Below, one piece after another: positions 1 through 6,076 of a DNA stretch of 9,156 nucleotides (position 1 is the first letter of the stretch; every line of letters starts with the position of its first letter). The stretch covers positions 1 to 9,156 of the forward strand of contig JAURLF010000194.1 of assembly GCA_030831375.1 (NCBI GenBank), read 5' to 3'. This stretch comes from Gaiellales bacterium (GTDB lineage: Bacteria; Actinomycetota; Thermoleophilia; Gaiellales; F1-60-MAGs149). The notes under the pieces were generated by a model. The model had not been told where the DNA came from. It saw only the letters and a program-made list of their open reading frames with translations, and made no database searches. The position numbers and the translations under genes are program-made.

Positions 1-436
1 CGGGGACGTAGGCGTCCTCGTTGACGCCCATCACGACGTTGGCGGCGGCCGGGTCGTGGACGGGCGCGGCGACGACGACCTTGCGGGCGCCGGCGGCGAG
101 GTGCCCGGCCAGCGCGTCCGGGGTCCTGAAGGCGCCCGTCGCCTCGAGCACGACGTCGACGCCGAGCGCGCCCCAGTCGACGGCGCCCGGCTCGCGCGCG
201 CCCGTGACGGTGACGAGCCGGTCGTCGATCGCGAGCGCGTCGCCGGCGGCCGCGATCCGCCGCGGCCAGCGCCCGTGCACCGAGTCGAACTCGAGCAGGT
301 GCGCGCAGGCCTCGGCGCCGCCGCCCGTCTCGTTGACGTGGACGAGCTCGAGGCCGAGCTCGGGCCGGTCGACGGCCGCGCGCGCGGCGAGGCGGCCGAT
401 GCGGCCGAAGCCGTTGATCGCGACGCGGGTCGTCAC
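1..436 (-). CDS. ArsJ-associated-type glyceraldehyde-3-phosphate dehydrogenase, N-terminal part (runs off window)
   Basis: The reverse complement gives a GAPDH N-terminal NAD-binding domain of 145 codons, cut by the left edge. It begins VTTRVAINGFGRIGR, with the Rossmann GxGxxG loop at residues 9-14. It continues with a VNE at the end of strand 2, the GAPDH hallmark HLLEFDSVHGRW, a conserved EATGAF segment and KVVVAAP. The GTG start at 436 overlaps the TGA of the upstream arsR (GTGA), so the two are almost certainly co-transcribed and translationally coupled. In Pseudomonas and others, arsR-gapdh-arsJ operons encode a GAPDH that forms 1-arseno-3-phosphoglycerate from arsenate and glyceraldehyde-3-phosphate; ArsJ then exports it. 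The NE..G.A..AHLLEFDSVHGRW stretch resembles that subclass as I remember it. The catalytic Cys and any arsJ lie outside the window. A glycolytic GAPDH is the alternative, but linkage to arsR argues against it. Confidence 0.88.
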   Translation of the reverse strand, partial: MTTRVAINGFGRIGRLAARAAVDRPELGLELVHVNETGGGAEACAHLLEFDSVHGRWPRRIAAAGDALAIDDRLVTVTGAREPGAVDWGALGVDVVLEATGAFRTPDALAGHLAAGARKVVVAAPVHDPAAANVVMGVNEDAYVP

Positions 437-774
437 GCGCCCGTCCCGAGCAGCGACGCGAGCCGGTCGAGGGCGCCCGGCACGGGCGAGTAGTAGGCGA
501 ACGAGGCCTCGCGGCGGCGCTCGACGAGGCCGGCGCGGCGCAGGACGCCGAGGTGGTGGCTGACGCTCGGCTGGGCGATCCCGAGCGGCTCCGTCAGGTC
601 GCAGACGCAGACGCCGTCGGGGGCGGCGGAGGCGAGCCGGTGCAGGATCTTGATGCGGTTCGGGTCGGCGAGGGCCTTCAGCACGGCGGCCAAGGCGGCC
701 GCCTCGGCGTCGCCGAGGGCGGGGGCGGTCAGCGGGGTGCGGCAGGCGAGCGCGCCGGCGACGGCGGGGTCCAT
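433..774 (-). CDS. arsR: ArsR/SmtB-family arsenic-responsive repressor
   Basis: This is a 113-aa winged-helix protein of typical ArsR size. The ALADPNRIKILHRL segment (about 34-47) opens the domain. CVCDL (Cys56, Cys58) lies in the position of the As(III)-binding CxC of classic ArsR proteins, and the recognition helix QPSVSHHLGVLRRAGLV (about 68-84) follows. A third cysteine, Cys11, lies in the N-terminal arm and could complete a three-thiolate As(III)/Sb(III) site with the pair. The usual role is to repress its own operon until trivalent arsenic binds. The ATG at 774 has no Shine-Dalgarno sequence, but a TATCCT box ends 6 nt upstream, so the mRNA is probably leaderless. A near-perfect palindrome lies just beyond that box. 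The last codons overlap the downstream GAPDH start by 4 nt, which fits an ars operon. Confidence 0.93.
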   Translation of the reverse strand: MDPAVAGALACRTPLTAPALGDAEAAALAAVLKALADPNRIKILHRLASAAPDGVCVCDLTEPLGIAQPSVSHHLGVLRRAGLVERRREASFAYYSPVPGALDRLASLLGTGA

Positions 775-780
775 GCCGGC

Positions 781-786
781 AGGATA
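781..786 (-). promoter_or_regulatory. Putative -10 box of arsR (leaderless promoter)
   Basis: On the minus strand this reads TATCCT, matching the actinobacterial TANNNT -10, and ends 6 nt before the arsR ATG. Transcription would start at or next to the A of the start codon. There is no purine-rich ribosome-binding site, which supports leaderless translation. No convincing -35 is visible. Confidence 0.55.
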
Positions 787-812
787 GACACCCGTCGATA
801 TCGATGGGTGTC
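787..812. promoter_or_regulatory. Probable ArsR operator: 26-bp near-perfect palindrome
   Basis: The half-sites GACACCCGTCGAT and ATCGATGGGTGTC pair at 12 of 13 positions; only 794/805 mismatch. It sits immediately upstream of the putative -10 box of arsR, where bound repressor would cover the promoter spacer and -35 region. That it is the ArsR site is inferred from position and symmetry. Confidence 0.8.
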
Positions 813-831
813 GATGCGGTGACGCCGCGGC

Positions 832-2640
832 CTACGCCGGACCGCCGAGCGCCTCCTCGAGGCGCAGCAGCTTCAGCGCGATCTCGATCATCAGCCAGTC
901 GTCCTGCTTGATCGAGATGCCGGTCAGCTCCTCGATCCGGCGCAGGCGCTGGCGCAGCGTGTTCGGGTGCACGTACAGCGACTGCGCGGTCGCGGAGATG
1001 TTGCCGCGCTGGCGCAGGAACTCCTCGAGCGTGCGCGTCAGCTGGGCCTGGCGCTGGCGGTCGTAGTCGCGCAGGCGCCGTAGCGCCTCGCGCTGGCGGT
1101 CGCGCACGTCGCCGTCGAGCGGCACGCGCAGCAGGTACTTGTACGGGCCGAGCCCGTCGTAGGGCACGACCGCGGGCCGGTCGACCACGACGGGAGCGGC
1201 GAGCGCGGCCTGGCGGGCCTCGGCGAGGCCCGTCTGCACGGCGGCCGGGCCCACGCATGGGCTCGAGACGCCGACGACGAGCGGCAGCCGCGCCGCGCCC
1301 TCGCCCAGCGCGCGCTCGAGCCGGCGCAGCGTCTCCTGCTCGTCGCCGCCGAGCGCGGGCACGAGCGCCACGGCCTCCTCGTCGCGCTGGTCGACGAGGA
1401 CGCCGGGCAGGGCGCGCCCGAGCGTGGCCCGGAAGCGATCGAGCGCACGGGCGCGCTCGTCGTCCGTCGCCTCGCGCCAGCCGAGCGCGACCACGGCGAG
1501 CTTCGGCTGCGCGAAGTCGCAGCCGAGCCGTCGCGCGCGGCCCGCGAGGCCGTCGGCGAGCCGGCCCGCCGCGAGGTCGGCGAAGAAGTCCTTGATCAGG
1601 TTGCGCTCCTCGAGGCCCTCGATCAGGCGGATCTTCTTGATGCCGACGGCGACCTGGGCGGCGATCGAGCCGGCGAGGTCGCGTTCGTCGTCCGTGAAGG
1701 CGCGGCCGTCCTCGGCCTGGGCGATCAGCGCGCCGAGCACCTCGCGGTCGGCGAGCATCGGCACGAGCAGGGCGTCGGGGGCGGGGCGGCCGCCGAGCAG
1801 GGCCGCGCCGAGCGTGGCCTCGACGGCGGGACGGTCGCCGGCGCGGCGCGCCTCGGCGAGCTCGGAGACCGCCACCTGCGGCGGCGCGTCGCCCTTGTCG
1901 GGCGCCGAGGCGTGGCGCTGCAGGCGGTCGCCGCGGTCGAGCAGGTAGATGTGCGCCTCGCGCGCCCCGAGCAGGGGCAGCGCCTGCCCGACCGCGGTCG
2001 GCAGGAGCTCGTCGAGGTCGGTGGCGGTGGAGACGGCGGCGCTCAGCGCCGACAGGCCCTCCAGCTCGCGCACGCGCCGGCGCGCCGCCTGGTAGAGGCG
2101 CGCGTTGGCGATCGCGCCCGCCACGAGCGAGGCTGAGCCCGTCACGAAGGCGGCGTCCTCCTCGGTGAAGACGCGCGGCGCCTCCGCGTGCAGGGCGATC
2201 ACGCCGATCACCTGGTCGTCGGGCGCGACCAGCGGCACGGACACGATCGACTGGTACTTCTCCTCCTCGAACTCGGGGAAGTAGCGGATGCGCGGGTCCT
2301 GCAGCGCGTTCTCGGCGATGAACACGGGCTCGCGGTGCTCGGCGACCCAGCCCGCCAGGCCCTCGCCCCGGGCGAGGCGGACCTGGCCGATCTGCGCGCG
2401 GTAGCGCTCGTCGGAGACGGCGCGCAGCACGAGCCCGCCGTCGGTGCCCTCCGCGATGAAGATCAGGGTCGCGTGGGCGCGCGTGCGCTCCGTCACGAGC
2501 TCCACGATCGCGCCCAGCACGCGCTCGAGGTCGACGCTCGACGAGACCGTGCGGATGATCTCGTAGAGGACGCGGCGGTCGTCGGCGGGGGCCTGCGCGG
2601 CGTCCCCGAGTGCGGGGGCCCGTGTGTTCAGAGTGGACAC
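832..2640 (-). CDS. GAF-GAF-PucR/CdaR-type transcriptional regulator
   Basis: This is a protein of about 602 aa from the GTG at 2640. A first GAF domain (about 20-185) begins at RRVLYEIIRTVSSSVDLERVL and contains GEGLAGWVAEHREPVFI and SIVSVPLVAPDDQVIGVI. A second, more divergent GAF follows (about 195-340). A CdaR/GGDEF-like middle region covers about 355-485. The C-terminal PucR helix-turn-helix (about 530-600) has GNISATAQSLYVHPNTLRQRLRRIEELTG. GAF domains bind small effectors, and PucR/CdaR proteins usually act as effector-dependent activators of metabolic genes. It is transcribed divergently from the glutamine synthetase operon and is the obvious candidate to control it. The start is uncertain: GTG codons at 2661 and 2715 are in frame but would add a low-complexity leader, and none has a well-spaced ribosome-binding site. 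No effector can be named from sequence. Confidence 0.88.
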   Translation of the reverse strand: MSTLNTRAPALGDAAQAPADDRRVLYEIIRTVSSSVDLERVLGAIVELVTERTRAHATLIFIAEGTDGGLVLRAVSDERYRAQIGQVRLARGEGLAGWVAEHREPVFIAENALQDPRIRYFPEFEEEKYQSIVSVPLVAPDDQVIGVIALHAEAPRVFTEEDAAFVTGSASLVAGAIANARLYQAARRRVRELEGLSALSAAVSTATDLDELLPTAVGQALPLLGAREAHIYLLDRGDRLQRHASAPDKGDAPPQVAVSELAEARRAGDRPAVEATLGAALLGGRPAPDALLVPMLADREVLGALIAQAEDGRAFTDDERDLAGSIAAQVAVGIKKIRLIEGLEERNLIKDFFADLAAGRLADGLAGRARRLGCDFAQPKLAVVALGWREATDDERARALDRFRATLGRALPGVLVDQRDEEAVALVPALGGDEQETLRRLERALGEGAARLPLVVGVSSPCVGPAAVQTGLAEARQAALAAPVVVDRPAVVPYDGLGPYKYLLRVPLDGDVRDRQREALRRLRDYDRQRQAQLTRTLEEFLRQRGNISATAQSLYVHPNTLRQRLRRIEELTGISIKQDDWLMIEIALKLLRLEEALGGPA

Positions 2641-2652
2641 CCTACCAGTGCC

Positions 2653-2716
2653 GAATGCCACGTGCCCGCCGGGGCCGCATGGGCCTTTCGCCCCGCGCAG
2701 CCGCCGGAATGCCACG
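2653..2716. repeat. Two direct copies of GAATGCCACG, 54 bp apart
   Basis: Identical 10-mers lie at 2653-2662 and 2707-2716, within the divergent intergenic region. The centre-to-centre distance is about five helical turns, so both would face roughly the same side of the DNA. They may be half-sites for the adjacent regulator, but a chance repeat in GC-rich DNA cannot be excluded. Confidence 0.4.
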
Positions 2717-2719
2717 ATG

Positions 2720-2737
2720 CGGGCCGAATCCGGCCCG
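2720..2737. repeat. 7-bp inverted repeat with AATC spacer, possible operator
   Basis: Perfect arms CGGGCCG (2720-2726) and CGGCCCG (2731-2737) flank AATC. It starts four bases after the second GAATGCCACG copy and about 60 bp upstream of the possible TACATT box, a plausible activator position. GC-rich sequence raises the chance of accidental symmetry. Confidence 0.35.
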
Positions 2738-2795
2738 ATCGGGGTCCCGGTATGTGGAAACCCTCCTGTCGGATGCGCGCGCAGTGCGTTCGGAC

Positions 2796-2801
2796 TACAT
2801 T
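2796..2801 (+). promoter_or_regulatory. Possible -10 box (TACATT) for the GS operon
   Basis: This is the best TANNNT match on the plus strand between the divergent genes. It would give a leader of about 95 nt including the 9-bp hairpin. No good -35 is seen about 17 bp upstream, which would fit an activator-dependent promoter. Confidence 0.3.
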
Positions 2802-2853
2802 GCCCCGCACACCGCGCCGCCCTACGTTTCCGGCATATCCGAGGACGCTCGGA

Positions 2854-2875
2854 CCGCCCGGGGACGCCCGGGCGG
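2854..2875 (+). promoter_or_regulatory. Strong GC hairpin in the GS operon leader
   Basis: CCGCCCGGG (2854-2862) and CCCGGGCGG (2867-2875) form a perfect 9-bp stem with a GACG loop. It ends about 7 nt before the purine-rich ribosome-binding site (AGGGAGAGAGGA, 2881-2892) and 28 nt before the ATG. It could affect translation, mRNA stability or premature termination, but there is no U-tract and no recognisable riboswitch. Confidence 0.45.
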
Positions 2876-2903
2876 GGACAAGGGAGAGAGGAGCGCTACC
2901 GCA

Positions 2904-4301
2904 ATGACGGACATGGAGGAGTACCTCGCCGCACCGGGTCGCGACGACCAGGTCAAGGAGGTCCGCAAGATGATCGACGCCACCGGCGTCGAGTACATCT
3001 ACTACCAGTTCGCCTCGGTCACCGGCCGCGTGATGGGCAAGGGTGTCCCGGCGAAGCACTGGGAGTCGATGGCCCGCAAGGGCTTCCAGCTCGTCTACGG
3101 CGCCACGGCGAACCTGTTCGTCGACCGCCACGGCGACTACATCGGCTACGGCCCGGAGGCACGCGAGCTGGTCGGCCTGCCCGACCCGGAGACCTTCGCG
3201 CAGCTGCCGTGGGACCCCAAGGTCGGCCGCGTCTTCTGCACCCTGTTCCGCGGGCGCGAGGAGGAGGTCGACCCCGGCTCCTACCTGACCGCCGACTGCC
3301 GCGGCAACCTCAAGCGCACCCAGGCCAAGTTCGAGGCCGACCACGGCATGCGCCTGATGGCCGGCACCGAGCCCGAGATGATGTGGCTCAAGAACAAGGA
3401 CGACGGCACCCCGTCCGTCGAGGGCCTGTCGAAGCCGTTCTGCTACCACATCGACCAGTTCTCCGAGTTCCAGCCGCTGATCCACAAGGTCATGGAGTAC
3501 GCCGACGCGCTCGGCCTCGACATGATCCAGGGCGACCATGAGGACGCCCCCGGCCAGCTCGAGCTGAACTTCAACTTCGACCGCGCCGAGATCACCGCGG
3601 ACAACCTCACCACGTACCGCCAGATCTGCAAGCAGGTCGGCCGCGAGATGAACGCCTTCCCGTGCTTCATGCCGAAGCCGTTCATGGGCGTGTCGGCCAA
3701 CGGCTGCCACCACAACATCTCGATCTGGAAGGGCGACGACAACCTCTTCGACCCGCCGGACCCGTCGAACCCGATGATGCCGGGCGACGTCGGCAAGTGG
3801 GCGATCGGCGGCATCCTCAAGCACCTCAGCGCGCTGACCGCGATCTCGTCGCCGACGGTCAACTCGTACCGCCGCCTGTGGGACACGGGCTTCTGGGCGC
3901 CGGTCTTCGCGGACTGGGGCTTCCAGAACCGCACGACCGCGCTGCGCGTGTCGGCCCCGGGCCGCTTCGAGTACCGCTCGGTCGACTCGGCGGTCAACCC
4001 GTACCTGTCGCTGAACGCGCTGATCCACGCGATGCGGGACGGCATCGAGAACCAGATCGACCCGGGCCCGCCGGAGGAGCGCAACATCTACGAGGCGATG
4101 AGCGCCGGCAAGGACGTCAAGCGCATCCCGATGACGTTCGGCGAGGCCCTCGAGGCGCTCGACAACGACGAGGTCATCAAGGCCTCCATGCCGGGTGAGA
4201 TGTACAAGGTCTTCCGGCACTACAAGTGGGACGAGTGGGAGCGCTACTGCGCCACCGTCACCGACTGGGACGTAGAGGAGTACCTCGACATCCTCCCGTA
4301 G
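2904..4301 (+). CDS. Type III-like glutamine synthetase / gamma-glutamylamide ligase (GlnT/GmaS superfamily)
   Basis: This 465-aa protein is an ATP-dependent glutamate-amine ligase of the GS fold. Visible motifs are GTEPEMM (154-160; metal ligands Glu156 and Glu158), DHEDAPGQLELNF (211-223; Glu213 and Glu220), a shortened NGCHHNIS (266-273; His269) in place of NGSGMHxH, NSYRR (320-324), and RFEYRSVDSAVNPYL (354-368; Glu356, Arg358). By eye, Asp50 and Glu327 of E. coli GS, both in the ammonium site, align with Tyr65 and Trp331, so the amine may not be ammonia. A GlnT-like glutamine synthetase and a gamma-glutamylmethylamide synthetase are both possible. It is the first gene of the operon with the split glutamate synthase modules, 46 nt before the GATase gene. 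The ATG at 2904 follows GGGAGAGAGGA; the frame is open upstream but that extension has no GS similarity. Confidence 0.9.
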   Translation: MTDMEEYLAAPGRDDQVKEVRKMIDATGVEYIYYQFASVTGRVMGKGVPAKHWESMARKGFQLVYGATANLFVDRHGDYIGYGPEARELVGLPDPETFAQLPWDPKVGRVFCTLFRGREEEVDPGSYLTADCRGNLKRTQAKFEADHGMRLMAGTEPEMMWLKNKDDGTPSVEGLSKPFCYHIDQFSEFQPLIHKVMEYADALGLDMIQGDHEDAPGQLELNFNFDRAEITADNLTTYRQICKQVGREMNAFPCFMPKPFMGVSANGCHHNISIWKGDDNLFDPPDPSNPMMPGDVGKWAIGGILKHLSALTAISSPTVNSYRRLWDTGFWAPVFADWGFQNRTTALRVSAPGRFEYRSVDSAVNPYLSLNALIHAMRDGIENQIDPGPPEERNIYEAMSAGKDVKRIPMTFGEALEALDNDEVIKASMPGEMYKVFRHYKWDEWERYCATVTDWDVEEYLDILP

Positions 4302-4347
4302 GGCGGATGCGGGGCCAACCACCGACGCAACGAGGGCAGAGATCACC

Positions 4348-5277
4348 GTGTGCGGAATCGCAGGAATCATCTACAAGGACGGGCACCACAACGTGGGTCA
4401 GGACATGACCCGCATGCTCCAGTCCATGAAGCACCGGGGCCCCGACTCGACCGGCTACGCGCTGTACGCGCCGCCGACCGAGAACGTGGTCCTGCGCTAC
4501 ACGACGGCGAACACCACGACGCCGCGTGACTTTGAGTTCCAGGACCGGCTGAAGCGCAACCGCGCCGAGGCCGAGCGCCGCATCCAGGGGCTCGGTGCGA
4601 AGATCGTCAACTGCGAGCAGGAGACGGACTACGCGTTCCGCCTGACCCTCGACTACAAGGGCGAGCTGAAGGCCCTGGCCGACCAGATCGAGGACATCTC
4701 CGACTGCGAGGTGCTCTCGCTCGGCCACTCGCTCGAGATCATCAAGGACCTCGGCGATGCCGAGACCGTCTGCGCGCAGTACGGCCTCGAGCAGTTCCAG
4801 GGCACGCACGCCATCGGCCACGTCCGCATGGCGACGGAGTCCGACGTGGACATCTCCGGTGCGCATCCCTACTGGGCGTACCCGTTCTCGGACATCGCGG
4901 TGGTGCACAACGGCCAGCTGACGAACTACTTCCAGTGGCGTCGCCGGCTCGAGCGCAACGGCCACCGCTTCAACTCCGAGTGCGACTCGGAGATCATCGC
5001 CGTCTACCTGGCGGAGAAGATGAGCGAGGGCCTGTCGCTCGAGGAGGCCATGCACGAGAGCCTCGAGGAGCTCGATGGCGTCTTCACGTACATCTGCGTC
5101 ACGGCCGACGCCCTCGGCGTCGCGAAGGACGAGATGGCGGCGAAGCCGCTGGTCCTCTTCGAGGGCGAGAACATGATCGCGCTGGCGTCGGAGGAGATGG
5201 CGATCCGCGCGATCATCGACCACGAGATCGACACCTACGACCCGTACGAGAAGGAGGTGCTGGTGTGGACGCGCTGA
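4348..5277 (+). CDS. glxB: Class II glutamine amidotransferase, GlxB/MgsA-type subunit
   Basis: This 309-aa Ntn-hydrolase glutamine amidotransferase starts at GTG, so Cys2 of MCGIAGI becomes the N-terminal nucleophile after Met removal. Other active-site motifs are KHRGPDSTG (28-36), GHVRMAT (157-163; Arg160 in the glutamine carboxylate site), VVHNGQLTNY (185-194; Asn188 and Gly189 in the oxyanion hole) and ECDSEI (211-216). About 100 residues (roughly 45-150) separate the PDSTG loop from GHVRMAT, much longer than in the core fold. It corresponds to the glutaminase domain of GltB as a free subunit, as in glxBCD and in N-methylglutamate synthase mgsABC. It would release the amine from glutamine or another gamma-glutamyl amide and channel it to the FMN subunit. 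GAGGG at 4332-4336 is a distant ribosome-binding site. The gene ends inside the start of the next one. The symbol is by family resemblance. Confidence 0.88.
   Translation: MCGIAGIIYKDGHHNVGQDMTRMLQSMKHRGPDSTGYALYAPPTENVVLRYTTANTTTPRDFEFQDRLKRNRAEAERRIQGLGAKIVNCEQETDYAFRLTLDYKGELKALADQIEDISDCEVLSLGHSLEIIKDLGDAETVCAQYGLEQFQGTHAIGHVRMATESDVDISGAHPYWAYPFSDIAVVHNGQLTNYFQWRRRLERNGHRFNSECDSEIIAVYLAEKMSEGLSLEEAMHESLEELDGVFTYICVTADALGVAKDEMAAKPLVLFEGENMIALASEEMAIRAIIDHEIDTYDPYEKEVLVWTR
5252..5257 (+). promoter_or_regulatory. Ribosome-binding site that fixes the glxC start
   Basis: AGGAGG lies inside the end of the amidotransferase gene, 7 nt before the GTG at 5265. It is the strongest Shine-Dalgarno match in the operon and decides the start of the GXGXG protein, whose frame is otherwise open far upstream. 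Confidence 0.8.
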
Positions 5278-6056
5278 CCGGCGAGAGCAACATCGTCTAC
5301 GACGCCCGCGGACTCGTCGAGCCCAATGCGGACGTCCCGAAGATCTCCTCGATCGACGGGGAGAAGGCCGAGTTCGACGCCCAGAACCTGACCACCCGTC
5401 AGATCAACCTCGAGCTGCGCTGGCTGATCAACGAGCAGGGCATCACGGACGTCACCGTCAAGAACCCGGGCGCCAAGCACTCGCTCGGCGTCGGGCTCCT
5501 GACCCGCTGCAAGATCACGTTCGACGGCTCCCTCGGCTACTTCGGCTGCGGGATCATCGACGGCCCCGAGGTGCACGTGAAGGGCCGCGTCGGCTGGTCC
5601 GCCTGCGAGAACATGATGAGCGGCGTCGTGGTCGTCGAGGGCAACGCCGGCTCCCTGACGGGGGCCGCGATGCGCGGCGGCGACCTGATCGTGAAGGGCC
5701 GCCTCGGCGCCCGCACCGGCATCGACCAGAAGGGCGGCACCATCCTCACGATGGGCTCCGTCGGCTCGATGACCGGCTTCATGATGCAGCGCGGCCGCCA
5801 GGTCATCTGCGAGGACGCCGGGCACGGCCTCGGCGACTCCATGTACGACGGGATCATCTACGTGGGCGGCAAGGTCAAGTCGCTCGGCATCGACTGCGTG
5901 CCGGGCGAGTGGACCGACGCCGACACGGAGTTCATCGACCGGAAGTTCCGCATCTACGAGCTCGGGACGCCCCCCACGTTCCAGAAGTTCGTCTGCGGCA
6001 AGAAGCTCTACAACTACGACAACCTCGAGGCGTCCGAGCGCAAGCTCGTCCTCTAG
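5265..6056 (+). CDS. glxC: GXGXG-domain protein, GlxC/MgsB-type glutamate synthase subunit
   Basis: From GTG 5265 this is a 263-aa protein. After an N-terminal segment of about 65 residues it has the right-handed beta-helix repeats of the GltB C-terminal (GXGXG) domain: KNPGAKHSLGVGL, GSLGYFGCGIIDG, GRVGWSACENMMSG, GNAGSLTGAAMRGG, GRLGARTGIDQKGG and GSVGSMTGFMMQRG (about 66-178). No catalytic residues are expected. In GltB this domain is structural, holding the amidotransferase and FMN domains in register. As a separate subunit it fits a GlxBCD or MgsABC complex. The start overlaps the end of glxB by 13 nt, so the two are translationally coupled. The in-frame stretch from 4935 is the amidotransferase gene read out of frame. 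The symbol is by family resemblance. Confidence 0.87.
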   Translation: MDALTGESNIVYDARGLVEPNADVPKISSIDGEKAEFDAQNLTTRQINLELRWLINEQGITDVTVKNPGAKHSLGVGLLTRCKITFDGSLGYFGCGIIDGPEVHVKGRVGWSACENMMSGVVVVEGNAGSLTGAAMRGGDLIVKGRLGARTGIDQKGGTILTMGSVGSMTGFMMQRGRQVICEDAGHGLGDSMYDGIIYVGGKVKSLGIDCVPGEWTDADTEFIDRKFRIYELGTPPTFQKFVCGKKLYNYDNLEASERKLVL

Positions 6057-6076
6057 GCGAAAGGGGGATACCGATC

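Larger units (their letters stand above)
2641..2903. promoter_or_regulatory. Divergent intergenic control region between the PucR-type gene and the GS operon
   Basis: These 263 bases hold no convincing gene. They contain two copies of GAATGCCACG (2653-2662, 2707-2716), an inverted repeat CGGGCCG-AATC-CGGCCCG (2720-2737), a possible -10 TACATT (2796-2801) facing the operon, a 9-bp GC hairpin (2854-2875) and a purine-rich ribosome-binding site (2882-2893). Both promoters and the regulator's binding site are expected here. Confidence 0.6.

Noticed and set aside
21..563. Plus-strand ORFs over the GAPDH/ArsR region
   Set aside because: They are antisense to two recognised genes; the translation is Ala/Arg/Ser low complexity.
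2639..2644. TAGGGT on the minus strand as -10 box of the PucR-type gene
   Set aside because: It overlaps the preferred GTG start and would put transcription downstream of it; only a CTG follows at the leaderless distance.
2744..2761. Possible GlnR-type box (GTCCC ... GAAAC) upstream of the ligase
   Set aside because: The spacing is 8 instead of 6 and the first half-site matches poorly, so nitrogen control by GlnR cannot be claimed.
2610..2903. 98-codon N-terminal extension of the ligase
   Set aside because: It is in frame only because stop codons are rare. It would start inside the divergent regulator, has no GS similarity, and a good ribosome-binding site precedes ATG 2904.
2628..4370. 580-aa minus-strand open frame opposite the ligase gene
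   Set aside because: It is an antisense shadow of a strongly recognisable GS gene. Its translation is a monotonous V/R/L/A/D/E mix without family motifs, as expected in very GC-rich DNA.
4935..5264. 110-codon N-terminal extension of the GXGXG protein
   Set aside because: It is the amidotransferase gene read in another frame. AGGAGG before GTG 5265 marks the true start.
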